From JANNUT01 sp046331425 (GTDB taxonomy: Bacteria; Acidobacteriota; Polarisedimenticolia; J045): a DNA stretch of 64,000 bases. Below the pieces are notes generated by a model. That model did no database searches. It worked only from the letters and a program-made list of their open reading frames with translations, and was not told the origin of the DNA. The stretch lies in contig JAXLQU010000004.1 of NCBI GenBank assembly GCA_046331425.1, positions 1 through 64,000 on the forward strand, given 5' to 3'. Every line of letters starts with the position of its first letter. Within the stretch, counting starts at the first letter, position 1. Shown one piece after another: positions 27,121 to 36,407 of the stretch. Both the position numbers and the translations under genes were made by a program.

Positions 27121-27900
27121 CGCAACCACCTGGCGCGAATCCGTAGGTAAGCTCCGCCACCAACACCAGCCCTGCGATCAACAGCACGATCGCCGCTTTT
27201 CCGGGTCGAGTATTGATAGCGATCGAACGCCGTGGCGATGCGGCGCCAATACCTCCCGCAACGACCACGCCAATCACCGCCGACTCGCGAAAGTTGATGT
27301 CGAGCCGGTACAACGCCGAAGCCCAAAATCGCGGCAACACCTGCGGCAGCACACCGTAGACGATGGTCGTGGCCGTCGAAGCCGGTGGAACGAATCGCTT
27401 CGGGACTCGCCGGATCGATCGCCTTGATCGCCTCCGCCAGGAGCTTGGCGAGAAAGCCGATCGACGCGACGATCAGCGTCATCGCCCCGGCCAGTGGCCC
27501 GAAGCCGACCGCGACCACGAACACGATGGCGAGAATTACCCTCGTGCTGCGCAGTGGCCAAGATGGCGCGGCAAACCAGGAACAACCGCGGCGCGATGTT
27601 GCGTGCCGCGCCGAGCGCCAACGGCAGCGACAAGGCGACGCCGAACGTGGTCGCGATCACCGTCATCGCGAGGCTCGATTAATCCTTCCCACACGTCATC
27701 GGCGCTGCGCCCCAGGCTCGGCGGCGTGTGATGAAGCCGTGCCACAAGCGCAGCGGCACGTTCACTCCCTTGTGCGACACGAGTCCACGAGACGCGAGGC
27801 CCCGCGATCGCCCAAACGTGAGGTAACCCACCACAGCCAACCACAGCCCGTAGCGCAACCAGCGGTTCGCACGAGGTGGCTTACGCCAGCGGCGCGCCAT
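27117..27900 (-). pseudogene. phnE: phosphonate-type ABC permease PhnE, first copy, frameshifted
   Basis: ATG 27900 starts a readable N-terminus (RWLRYGLWLAVVGYLTFGRSRG). PhnE-like pieces then continue in different frames: TVIATTFGVALSLPLALGAARNIAPR, FGPLAGAMTLIVASIGFLAKLLAEAIKAIDP, then DINFRESAVIGVVVAGGIGA and an end RIRARWLR at the TGA 27117-27119. At least four single-base shifts are needed to join them. Conserved residues are kept in every piece. Confidence 0.75.
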
Positions 27901-28671
27901 CGTCGCTTCCGTCCTTGGCCCCAGTCTTCCTCGCCATAAATCGAGCGAGCACAGCGGGGGAGTTGCCAGGGCACCGTCGAAGACGACGCTGCCGGCATGC
28001 AGTCCCACCACGTTGCGCGAACATCTTCGCCAATGGGACATCGTGAAGGTTGACCACTGCCGAGACCGCGTTCGGCGGCAGATCTCGATCAAGCGCAGCA
28101 CCTGGCGCTGTTTCGGATCGAGGCTGGCGGTTACGCCTGTCGACCAACAACAGCTCGGGTTGCTGCATCAACGCGCGCGCAATCCCGACGCGTTGGCGCT
28201 GTCCACCGGAAAGCGCATCGGCGCGCTTGTTGAACTGCTCGCGGCCGACGCGGCCTGAGCAACCGAACGCGCGTTCACACTCGGTAAGGTCGAAGCGCCG
28301 CAGTGCCGCGGTCGTGCGCCGGTACGACCCAAGGCACCCGACAGCACGTTCTCCATGACGGTCAACCGTTCGACCAGCGCGTGCTCCTGAAAAATCATTC
28401 CAATCCGGCGCCGCGCTGCGCGCAGGCTGCGCTGGTCGAGCGCCGTCAGTTCCTGTGCGCCGAGCCAAACGCGTCCCGAACTGGGCTCGACCAAGCGATT
28501 GACACAGCGCAGCAGCGTGCTCTTGCCGGCGCCCGACGGCCCGATCAACGCCGCGATCTCACCGCTTGCGAAGCGCAGCGAGACGCCGCGCAGCGCTTCA
28601 TCACCGGTGGGGTAACGCTTGCTCAACGCCTCGAGCGCAAGCACGTCAGGGTTTGCCCAGGTAGTTGACAT
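27881..28671 (-). pseudogene. phnC: phosphonate-type ABC ATPase PhnC, frameshifted
   Basis: ATG 28671 lies inside the end of phnD. The first frame gives ALSKRYPTGDEALRGVSL, Walker A GPSGAGKST and MIFQEHALVERLTVMENVL. The signature LSGGQRQRVGIARAL is in a second frame. The Walker B region breaks just after ELLLVD, and pieces of the C-terminal part (VVNLHDVPLAKMFAQ, VVGLHAGSVVFDGAL) alternate frames to the stop at 27881. About five frameshifts; no working ATPase can be made as written. Confidence 0.75.
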
Positions 28672-29619
28672 TCATGGCGGTGTCGATGACGCGCACAGGT
28701 TCCCACAACTTGGCGTAGTCGATCGTTACGAACTTGGTTCCTTCGCCGTGACGGTACTCCTCCAAGAGCAACGATCCGGTCCAGTCGAATGTCTTGAACG
28801 CCTCGTCGATCTTGGCGACCAACGCCGGGTCGAGGTTGTGGGCGGTGCCGTAGGCGGTCGAAGCGCAGCGGGTCGTTGACCAGATCGAGCGCAGTGCATC
28901 GGCCAGCTCAACTCCCGCGATCGATCATCCGGCGCCGACATGACATTGGCGATTGCCGCCGCAGCATCGTAGTCGCGATTGAGCACGCCCAGGATCGAGT
29001 TGTCGTGTTTGCCAGAGAATGCGGCTTGGTAGTCGCGATCGACCTCCAGCTTGAACTCGTTCTCGAGGATTTGCGCCGGCGCCTTGTAGCCGGAATTGCT
29101 GGTTGGGCTGGTGGACATCGCGGGAGCGTTTTCCTCGCACTTGGGGCTTTTCATCTGGTCGTTGGAACGCACCATCGATTTCCATCTGTAGCCGTAGTGA
29201 CCATCGGTGCGCCACCGCGAAGCGCGGCACGAAGCCGGCCGCGTTGACGGCGAATGGAACGCTGCCGGTGTTGAACGCTGCGATGTGCAACCGCCCGGCG
29301 CGCATCGCCTCGGATTTCCGGCCGCGTTGGATTGCACAGCGTAGAAGCTCACCGGCTTGCCCGTGACCTTCTTCAGATGATCGAGAAACGGCAACCAGGT
29401 CTTCTTGTAGACGCCAGGGTCCTCGACCGGCGTGTAGGCGAAAATCAGTTCAGCGGGATCGACCCACTGCTTCGAGTCGGAGGGTGCGTCGGCGATGAGG
29501 TCGCCGTTGCGATCGCAGTAGCGTGGGTCGAGTTGGCCGTGAGGACACTCGTCTTTGCCGGCCGCCAGGGCCAGTCCCGCGCACAGCATCATCGGTAGAA
29601 GAAGTCGACGAGCTACCAC
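28646..29619 (-). pseudogene. phnD: phosphonate-type substrate-binding protein PhnD, frameshifted
   Basis: GTG 29619 overlaps the stop of the dehydrogenase gene. A signal peptide and FAYTPVEDPGVYKKTW lead into HLKKVTGKPVSFYAVQSNAA. Then GRLHIAAFNTGSVPFAVNAAGFVP is in a second frame, the YKAPAQILENEFKLEVDRD / FSGKHDNSILGVLNRDYDAAA part is back in the first, and TAYGTAHNLDPALVAKIDEAF to NYLGKP (stop 28646-28648) in a third. These segments are classic PhnD/PtxB-type periplasmic binding protein blocks for phosphonate, phosphite or phosphate esters. Confidence 0.8.
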
Positions 29620-30962
29620 GAAATCACCTCATCGGCGGCCACGCCCAGGTCGGCCGCGAAATCGAGCACCGTATAGCGATCGCGCATGTGTCGTGCGTAG
29701 CGCGCTGTGTGTTGCGCTTGCGCTGGAGTCACCGCGATCCCGTCGAAGCGAGTGTTGACGCCGGCAAGCGCGAGATCGTGGTGCAGCCCGTCGCTGGCCG
29801 ACAGTTGTGTGTCGAGTGTCGCCCACAGCTCATCCCAGCGTGCCGCGTACAACGCGCGCCGCGCGCCTCGCTGCGGCACCCGCAACCGCTTTGCCGCTGC
29901 TTGCTGTACCAACTCGTGCCGCGCACCGGGATCCAAGTGCGCGTGCAGACGGCGCACCTCGTCATCGTCCTCATCCAAAGGCGCAGCGTCGGATGCTCTC
30001 GAGGCGCCGAGTGCGCGGAGTCGGGCGTAGAGCGCCAACGACAATGCCGTGCCGACGGCCACCTGCTCGCCGTGCAACCACGGCTCGCGCTGCCAACCGT
30101 GTGCGCTGATGTCGAGGTAGTGGGAGATCAAATGCTCGCCGCCACTGGCTGGAGAACTCATTCCGGCGACATCCATCGCAAACCCCGAGACCACCAACGC
30201 GGCGGCAAGCGTGCCGACCGCGTCACGATCGGCGCGGCCGATGCCAGCGGCGCACGTGCGCGCAGCGCTCACCGCTTCGTCGGCCAGCGACAACGCGGTG
30301 GGGCACAGAGAATCGAAGCCGAGCCAATGACTCAGCATCCAATCGGCGCCCGAAACCGGTTTGCTGATCAGATCGCCAAAGCCGGCGCGTGTCATCCGTG
30401 CCGGCGCGTTGGCGAGAACCTCGGTATCGAGCACCAGCACACGCGGCGGCTTGCTGGGAAGCGTGCGCTTCAAGCCGTTGACCGTCAGCGCCACGATCGG
30501 TGAGGTGTAGCCGTTCATCGAGGCGGCGGTCCCCACCGTTACAAGTGGCCGTTGCCATTCGAACGCGAGCGCTTTGCCGATGTCGCCAATCGTGCCGGAG
30601 CCGACAGCGATCACCGCGTCGGGGATCGAGGCTCCCGCTGCGACACTCGTGTGACGAAGACTCGCGACGGTGATGTCATCGGCATGCGGATGCCGCGGCA
30701 GGATTGCTTCCCGCACCGTGCGGCCTCCTGCACGCAAGCGCTCGATCACGCGTCGCCCCGCCGCACTTTCGGTATCTGAATCGGCCAGCACCAGCAACGC
30801 CGCGTTGCGCGGTAGCTCGACCGGCAGCAAGTCGTTGACGCTGTCGATCAATCCGGGTCCCAGCGCGACGCGTCCGGTGGCCGGTCGATGGAGGCGCCCG
30901 CAGGCGCACCCTTCGATCGGCGCGCCCAGCAATCGATCGATCGACTCGGTCAGTCTCAGCAT
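29613..30962 (-). CDS. sn-glycerol-1-phosphate dehydrogenase-like (AraM/EgsA family)
   Basis: The protein has 449 residues. The N-terminal CACGRLH motif, the NAD-binding part AVGSGTIGDIGKALAF and VTVGTAASMNGYTSPI, and the metal-site segments RAGFGDLISKPVSGADW, SGGEHLISHYLD and LHGEQVAVGT are typical of bacterial AraM-type G1P dehydrogenases, which interconvert dihydroxyacetone phosphate and sn-glycerol 1-phosphate with NAD(P)H and a Ni/Zn ion. It is intact and its end overlaps phnD, so it belongs to the transporter operon. The transporter substrate may therefore be a glycerol-phosphate-type ester; this is inference. Confidence 0.85.
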   Translation of the reverse strand: MLRLTESIDRLLGAPIEGCACGRLHRPATGRVALGPGLIDSVNDLLPVELPRNAALLVLADSDTESAAGRRVIERLRAGGRTVREAILPRHPHADDITVASLRHTSVAAGASIPDAVIAVGSGTIGDIGKALAFEWQRPLVTVGTAASMNGYTSPIVALTVNGLKRTLPSKPPRVLVLDTEVLANAPARMTRAGFGDLISKPVSGADWMLSHWLGFDSLCPTALSLADEAVSAARTCAAGIGRADRDAVGTLAAALVVSGFAMDVAGMSSPASGGEHLISHYLDISAHGWQREPWLHGEQVAVGTALSLALYARLRALGASRASDAAPLDEDDDEVRRLHAHLDPGARHELVQQAAAKRLRVPQRGARRALYAARWDELWATLDTQLSASDGLHHDLALAGVNTRFDGIAVTPAQAQHTARYARHMRDRYTVLDFAADLGVAADEVISW

Positions 30963-31050
30963 CTGTTCACTGGCAGAAGGCCTCTTGCGAAAGGTCGTGG
31001 CACTTAGGCGCTGTCATTCTATGATCCCGGCCGGTCCAAGAGGTGCATCG

Positions 31051-31959
31051 ATGTCGACAGTGCTTGAGTTGAAGTCTGTTACCAAGCGATTCGGTGCGCA
31101 GGTTGCTGTCGGCGATCTGTCGCTGTCGATCCCGGCAGGTTGTATCTACGGCTTTCTGGGCCCAAATGGGGCCGGAAAGACCACGACGCTCCGAATGGTC
31201 TTGAACATTCTGTTGCCCGACGAAGGGACCTTGACGGTCTTGGGCAGCTCCGACGCAGGGGTGGTCAAGGATCGGATCGGCTACCTCCCGGAGGAGAAGG
31301 GTCTCTACAAGAAGATGAAGGTGCTGGAGTTGGTGACCTACTTCGGCCAACTCAAGGGACTGTCGGCGCGGGTTGCGGCCGAGCGCGCCCGCAGCCTGTT
31401 GACCAACTACGGACTCGGCGAGCACTTGAGCAAGCGGTGCGAAGCGCTCTCCAAAGGAATGGGGCAGAAGGTTCAACTGTTGGCGACGTTGATTCACGAG
31501 CCTGAGTTGCTGGTTTTGGACGAACCGTTCTCGGGGCTCGACCCGGTCAATGCGGAAGTGCTGCGCGACCTGATCCTTCAGCAAAAGAAGCTCGGTCGCA
31601 CGGTGATCTACTCGACGCACGTGATGGAACAGGCCGAACAGATCTGCGACTTCATCTTCTTGATCGACAAGGGGAAGAAGATCATCGATGGACCGCTCTC
31701 CGAAGTGCGAAAGAGCGCCGAGCGTGCTGTGCAAATCGATTACGACGGCGATCTCTCGTTCGTGCGCAACCTGCCTGGCGTGACGCGGGTCAACGATGGC
31801 GGGAAATCTGCGGAAGTGTTCCTCACCGCCGAAACCGATCCGCAGATCGTGTTGCGCCAAGCGGTCGAGCGCGGCGTAAGGGTCCGTCGCTTCGATCTAC
31901 GCGAGCCGTCGCTTCACGAGATCTTCGTGCGCGCCGTTGGAGGGCGCTTCGATGCGTAA
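31051..31959 (+). CDS. ABC exporter ATPase (NatA-like)
   Basis: ATG 31051 has AGAGGTG upstream. The 302-residue protein shows Walker A GPNGAGKTT, signature LSKGMGQKVQLL, Walker B LLVLDEPFSGLDP, switch His in YSTHVMEQAE, and a C-terminal DUF4162-like domain ending LHEIFVRAVGG. This is the NatA type that works with a single large permease for Na+ or drug export. Its stop overlaps the permease start. Confidence 0.88.
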   Translation: MSTVLELKSVTKRFGAQVAVGDLSLSIPAGCIYGFLGPNGAGKTTTLRMVLNILLPDEGTLTVLGSSDAGVVKDRIGYLPEEKGLYKKMKVLELVTYFGQLKGLSARVAAERARSLLTNYGLGEHLSKRCEALSKGMGQKVQLLATLIHEPELLVLDEPFSGLDPVNAEVLRDLILQQKKLGRTVIYSTHVMEQAEQICDFIFLIDKGKKIIDGPLSEVRKSAERAVQIDYDGDLSFVRNLPGVTRVNDGGKSAEVFLTAETDPQIVLRQAVERGVRVRRFDLREPSLHEIFVRAVGGRFDA

Positions 31960-33436
31960 CCCAATGCTGATCGCCAAGCGCGAGTTCATGGCGAACGTCC
32001 GTACGAAAGGGTTCTGGATCGGCGTGATTCTCAATCCGGTGATTTTGATCGCGATGATCGTGGTGCCGATCTTGTTGTCGGGGGCGCGCAGCGCGCGCAT
32101 CTACACGGTGATCGATCGGTCGGGTTGGCTGCTGCCGGCGGTCGAATCTCGAGCGGCGCGCGAGGACGCCGGCAAGCTGCTGAGACGGCTCAAGGAGATC
32201 GCTGGCAAGTCGGCGACGCCGATTGCGGAATGGCCGGAAGTGCTGCTGGACCGCAAGGACGAGGTCAAAACCGCTGACGACGCGGCCATCGAGTTGCTCG
32301 CCACCACGGTTGCTAACGACACGCGCTATCGCCAGTGGTGGGATAGCGTCAGCGTCACCGCCGCACGCGCACTCAAGGCCGAGATCAGCCGCGAGAACTT
32401 CGTACGTATCGCGGCCCCCGCCGGCACCGACGACGAAGCCGGGCTTCGTGCCGAGCTGGACAAAGGAGCCGACACGCTGTTTGCGTACTTGATGGTGGGC
32501 GCCGATCCACTGCACAGCAGTGATGGAAACAAATATGTCTCCAACAACCTGACCGACGACGACCTGCGCAACTGGTTCTCGCGCCTGGCGGCCGACGAAA
32601 TTCGCGATCGCCGCTACGTGGCCGAAGGGGTGGCCGCCGACCAACGAGCACGTATCGACAAACCGGTCACGTTCGAAACCAAGCGAGTGGATGCCTCGGG
32701 AGAGGAGAAGGAGGTTTCAGCGATCGACACCATCAAGCAGTGGGCGCCGCTAGGGTTTGCCTACCTGCTGTGGATCTCGGTGTTCAGCACGGCGAGTATG
32801 CTGATGACCGGCATCGTGGAAGAAAAACAGAACAAGCTGATCGAGGTGCTGCTGAGCTCCGCCTCGCCGATGGATTTGATGTTGGGCAAAGTGCTCGGTA
32901 TCGCCTCGACCGGGCTCACGATGGTGGCGGGCTGGGCTACTTTCTACTTCGCAGCGTTCCTCGTGCTGCCCACCATCTTCTCCGCGTTGTCGACCACCGA
33001 CTTCACGCTGATCCTGCGCGAGCCGTTGTACCTCATTTCGTTCCTGGTCTATTTCGTGCTGGGCTATCTGCTCTATGCCGCGATCCTGCTGGCGATTGGA
33101 TCGATGTCGAGTTCGTTGCAGGACGCGCAGAACATGATGGGCCCAATCGTCGTGATGCTGTTGATTCCACTGCTGACGCTGGTGCCGGTAGGGAAGGACC
33201 CCAACGGTTTCCTGGCCAAGGTCCTGTCGTACATCCCGCCGTTCACTCCTTTCGTAATGATGAATCGAGCGGCCGGACCTCCGGCCTGGTGGGAATACCT
33301 GCTCACCACCGCGCTGATGCTGGCTGCGGTCGTGACCGCGTTGTGGGCTGCCGCCAAGATCTTCCGGGTTGGAATCCTGATGACCGGGAAGCCGCCGCGG
33401 CCGCGCGAAATTCTGCGACTGTTGCGCTCGGCATAG
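31952..33436 (+). CDS. ABC exporter permease (NatB-like, ABC-2)
   Basis: ATG 31952 follows GGAGGG and lies inside the end of the ATPase gene. The 494-residue product has an N-terminal helix (GVILNPVILIAMIVVPILL), a large extracytoplasmic domain (about 45-255) and a membrane part with at least five helices, among them WAPLGFAYLLWISVFSTASMLM and the EEKQNKLIEVLLSSASP motif characteristic of NatB-type permeases. Substrate unknown. Confidence 0.85.
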   Translation: MRNPMLIAKREFMANVRTKGFWIGVILNPVILIAMIVVPILLSGARSARIYTVIDRSGWLLPAVESRAAREDAGKLLRRLKEIAGKSATPIAEWPEVLLDRKDEVKTADDAAIELLATTVANDTRYRQWWDSVSVTAARALKAEISRENFVRIAAPAGTDDEAGLRAELDKGADTLFAYLMVGADPLHSSDGNKYVSNNLTDDDLRNWFSRLAADEIRDRRYVAEGVAADQRARIDKPVTFETKRVDASGEEKEVSAIDTIKQWAPLGFAYLLWISVFSTASMLMTGIVEEKQNKLIEVLLSSASPMDLMLGKVLGIASTGLTMVAGWATFYFAAFLVLPTIFSALSTTDFTLILREPLYLISFLVYFVLGYLLYAAILLAIGSMSSSLQDAQNMMGPIVVMLLIPLLTLVPVGKDPNGFLAKVLSYIPPFTPFVMMNRAAGPPAWWEYLLTTALMLAAVVTALWAAAKIFRVGILMTGKPPRPREILRLLRSA

Positions 33437-33463
33437 AGGCGGCGAAGCGGCTAGCATTCGCGG

Positions 33464-34015
33464 ATGAACTTTCTGCCCACCCTGTTACCCGGCGTGATCG
33501 TGATCGAGCCCGATCTGTTTCGCGACGCGCGCGGCTTTTTCTTGGAAACGTGGAACCTGCGCAAGTATCAGGCAGGCGGAATCGACGCCGCCTTCGTGCA
33601 GACCAATCACTCGCTCTCACAACGCGGCACGCTGCGCGGATTGCACGCGCAGTTGACCCGGCCGCAAGGCAAACTGCTGCGCTGCGTCGAGGGCGCGATC
33701 TTCGACGTGGCGGTCGACATCCGGCCAGGGTCTCCCACCTTCAAGCGCTGGTTTGGTGTGGAGCTGACGGCCGAGAACTTTCGACAGCTCTACGTGCCGC
33801 CCGGGTACGCGCATGGTTTTGCCGTGATCAGCGAGCGAGCCCAAGTCGAGTACTCCTGCACCGAGTTCTATTTTCCAGAAGACGAAATCTCGATCGCTTG
33901 GAACGATCCCGAGATCGGCATCGTGTGGCCGGGTGGCGAGCCGCTGTTGTCGGCGCGTGATCGAGCGGCACAGCCGCTGGCGGCGTGGCTCGATCGACTG
34001 CCGCGTCAACCGTGA
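33464..34015 (+). CDS. rfbC: dTDP-4-dehydrorhamnose 3,5-epimerase
   Basis: The protein has 183 residues, normal for RmlC. Motifs: RDARGFFLETWN, HSLSQRGTLRGLHAQ with catalytic base His61, GKLLRCVEGAIFDVAVDIR, PPGYAHGF and the catalytic-Tyr region VEYSCTEFY. It epimerises dTDP-4-keto-6-deoxyglucose at C3 and C5 for L-rhamnose synthesis. The other rml genes are not in the window. The stop overlaps the next gene. Confidence 0.93.
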   Translation: MNFLPTLLPGVIVIEPDLFRDARGFFLETWNLRKYQAGGIDAAFVQTNHSLSQRGTLRGLHAQLTRPQGKLLRCVEGAIFDVAVDIRPGSPTFKRWFGVELTAENFRQLYVPPGYAHGFAVISERAQVEYSCTEFYFPEDEISIAWNDPEIGIVWPGGEPLLSARDRAAQPLAAWLDRLPRQP

Positions 34016-34446
34016 GCGCATTCCGCAGCGTGGTTTCGGTGCTTTTGGGCTCCTTGATCTTCATGGCGCTGGCGTTCTCGTTGCATTTCATGGTGGTTCA
34101 GCTCACGCCGAAAGACTGGTGGTTTTCTGAGTTGCCCCAGGCACCCGCAACATCGCAGCCAGGGGCGGCGCCGACGGAGACCTGGGCGATGTTGGCTCTG
34201 GCCACGTTCGTCACACTGCCGGCGGGCTTCACGGCAGGAATGCTGACCGGGCGTATGGGCGGGCATCCGCATCGCATTCACGGCGCCGGTTTGTGTGTTG
34301 TGCTCGGAATGGTGTTGTTGACGACGTTGGTGGTGCGACCCCCGACCGACCTGTACGGCTGGATCGCGTTTCTGGGCCGGATGGTGCTGCTGGTGGGCGG
34401 TGTGATGGGTGGTGCGTCGGTCGCGCGTCGTATGGAAATGCGGTAG
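34012..34446 (+). CDS. small integral membrane protein, unknown function
   Basis: GTG 34012 overlaps the rfbC stop (GTGA). The 144-residue product has four hydrophobic segments (VVSVLLGSLIFMALAFSLHF, MLALATFVTLPAGFTAG, GAGLCVVLGMVLLTTLVV, RMVLLVGGVMGGASVA). No family recognised. Coupled translation with rfbC may be incidental. Confidence 0.6.
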   Translation: MSAFRSVVSVLLGSLIFMALAFSLHFMVVQLTPKDWWFSELPQAPATSQPGAAPTETWAMLALATFVTLPAGFTAGMLTGRMGGHPHRIHGAGLCVVLGMVLLTTLVVRPPTDLYGWIAFLGRMVLLVGGVMGGASVARRMEMR

Positions 34447-34476
34447 ACGCAGCCACCCGTCATCGTCGTGTTGGGA

Positions 34477-35205
34477 CTAGAGCAATCCGTCGAGCACGAA
34501 GTAGAAAATCAATGCGAGCAACAGGCCAAGGTGAATCACTCCCGGCACCTTTTCCAGTAGCTTGTTGAATCCCTGCCCCTTCTTGCCGATCAACACGTTG
34601 ACTTCCAGCGCCAGGATGACAAGCGTAATGATTCCCATCGGCATGCCGATCTTCTTCCCTTCGGCCATCGTCATCGGCAGGTGACTGGTGGCGGCCATGA
34701 AGAACAACATCGGCAGCGAGAACATTGCGTTGGTGCGCGATGCGACGAAACCACGTGCGGCAGCGTTGGCGGCGCGTGGATCGGCTTGACCGCCGCCCGC
34801 GACCGCCGTGGTGCTGGCAATCACGATCTTCTGGTTGGGCCAGATCACGAACCAGACGTTGAGGAACATCAACGTACCGAGCAAAGCACCGATCGAAATC
34901 GCCGCGCCTTGAATCGTGCCGAACCACGCGGGGCCACCCTTGGCCGCAGGGTCCATCGCGTAGCGCATCAAGATCAAGAAACCGCTGAGGAAGGTGAACA
35001 TCGCAGCCCAGCGAAACCACCACAACGCACGCGGCACGAGTTTGATGATGGCGCCGCTGCGCACGGCAGCATCGGCCTCGGCGAAAAACGGTACCTGCAC
35101 GAAGTTGAAGTAGTAGAGCAATCCAATCCAAGCGACGCCCGACATGTAGTGAATCCAGCGCAGGATCATCTCGTATCCGGCGCCGGAGAAGAGTGCGAGA
35201 TCCAT
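34477..35205 (-). CDS. urate hydroxylase PuuD-like membrane protein lacking the cytochrome c domain
   Basis: ATG 35205 follows AGGAGG. The 242-residue protein has about seven membrane helices and the family blocks ILRWIHYMSGVAWIGLLYYFN, ALWWFRWAAMFTFLSGFLIL, WFVIWPNQKIVI and NAMFSLPMLFFMAATSH. Canonical PuuD (urate to 5-hydroxyisourate) carries a C-terminal cytochrome c domain; here the protein stops after the membrane part. A separate cytochrome c gene starts 152 bases away on the other strand. The family also includes members not shown to act on urate. Confidence 0.8.
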   Translation of the reverse strand: MDLALFSGAGYEMILRWIHYMSGVAWIGLLYYFNFVQVPFFAEADAAVRSGAIIKLVPRALWWFRWAAMFTFLSGFLILMRYAMDPAAKGGPAWFGTIQGAAISIGALLGTLMFLNVWFVIWPNQKIVIASTTAVAGGGQADPRAANAAARGFVASRTNAMFSLPMLFFMAATSHLPMTMAEGKKIGMPMGIITLVILALEVNVLIGKKGQGFNKLLEKVPGVIHLGLLLALIFYFVLDGLL

Positions 35206-35356
35206 CGGATCCTCCTGACCGTCGATCGACGGCGCGTGCGAGTCGTGGCGACTCGACGGAACGATCGGACTCTACCACGCGGCCCCGGACGATCCGACGC
35301 GAGAGGAGCGGCGGACTTTCGGATCGCAGTCGATAATGCGGGCCTGGAGAACCGTC

Positions 35357-35734
35357 GTGACCCGCTTCCGTCGATTGAGCCTGGCCCGATTGCTGGCGAC
35401 CATGTTCTTGGCGCTCGCCGCGGCGGCCTGCGATAGCGATCCGGCAACGCAGGCAGCGATGGAAGCGCCGCCCCCGGTTCCGGGGATGAAGGGAAACCCT
35501 GCCGTGGGCGCCCGCATCTATCAATCCAACTGCACCGCGTGTCATAGCCCCAATCCGGCATTTCCGGGTGTTTTGGGGCCTGAGGTCAAAGGCTCATCGC
35601 GAGAGCTGATCGAGGCACGGGTGATGCACGCTCGGTACCCTGACGGCTATTCTCCCAAACGAGGCACGCATAACATGGTCGCCATGCCGCAGCTCGAGCC
35701 GTACCTCGACGACCTGGCAGCCTATCTACACTGA
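35357..35734 (+). CDS. small lipoprotein cytochrome c
   Basis: GTG 35357 has GGAG seven bases upstream; ATG 35336 in the same frame is the alternative. A signal peptide with lipid-attachment Cys25 (LALAAAACD) leads to a mono-haem domain: CTACH at 59-63 and a probable Met ligand near the end in MVAMPQLEPYLDDLAAYL. The C-terminal LxxYLxDLAAYL helix is like that of the PuuD cytochrome domain. Divergent from the PuuD-like gene, it may be its electron acceptor. Confidence 0.85.
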   Translation: MTRFRRLSLARLLATMFLALAAAACDSDPATQAAMEAPPPVPGMKGNPAVGARIYQSNCTACHSPNPAFPGVLGPEVKGSSRELIEARVMHARYPDGYSPKRGTHNMVAMPQLEPYLDDLAAYLH

Positions 35735-35777
35735 ACGATCTGGTTCTTTAGCGCGTCACTCCCCGGAGGAACACAGA

Positions 35778-36389
35778 ATGCCATTCAAGCTCCCTGAGTT
35801 GCCTTACAAACACGAGGCTCTCGAGCCAGTGATCGATACGCAGACGATGCAGATCCATCATGGCAAGCATCACCAGGCGTATGTCGACAACCTCAACAAG
35901 GCGCTGGAAGGTGCGCCGCAACTGGCCACGTGGTCGATCGAAGATCTGGTCAAACGATTGAGCGAAGTACCCGAAGCGATTCGCAGCGCTGTTCGCAACC
36001 AAGGCGGTGGCCACTACAACCACTCGCTGTTTTGGCTGAGCATGGGCCCCGGAAAGGGTGGCGATCCAACCGGGCCGTTGGCCGAGGCGATCAACGCCTC
36101 GTTCGGCAGCGTGGCGGCATTCAAGACCAAGTTTCAAGACGCCGGCATGAAGCGTTTCGGCAGCGGCTGGGCGTGGTTGGTGAAGACCAAGGACGGCAAG
36201 CTGGACGTGGTGTCGACAGCGAATCAAGACAGCCCGCTGACCGATGGTCACCTGCCGCTGTTGGGCAACGATGTGTGGGAGCACGCGTATTACCTGAAGT
36301 ATCAGAATCGGCGTGCCGAGTACTTGGAGCACTGGTGGCAGGTGGTCGATTGGGATGTGGTCGCCAAGCGTTTCGCGCCGTCCAAATAA
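35778..36389 (+). CDS. sodA: superoxide dismutase, Mn type
   Basis: The protein has 203 residues with PELPYKHEALEP, metal ligand His27 in IHHGKHHQAYVDNLN, GGGHYNHSLFW, and the C-terminal GNDVWEHAYYLKYQNRRAEY with the Asp and His ligands. Manganese specificity is suggested by Gly-Gly-His-x-Asn-His and by the Gln in ANQDSPL. ATG 35778 follows GGAGGAA. Cytoplasmic, no signal peptide. Confidence 0.95.
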   Translation: MPFKLPELPYKHEALEPVIDTQTMQIHHGKHHQAYVDNLNKALEGAPQLATWSIEDLVKRLSEVPEAIRSAVRNQGGGHYNHSLFWLSMGPGKGGDPTGPLAEAINASFGSVAAFKTKFQDAGMKRFGSGWAWLVKTKDGKLDVVSTANQDSPLTDGHLPLLGNDVWEHAYYLKYQNRRAEYLEHWWQVVDWDVVAKRFAPSK

Positions 36390-36407
36390 CAAGTCAGCGA
36401 GCGATCG

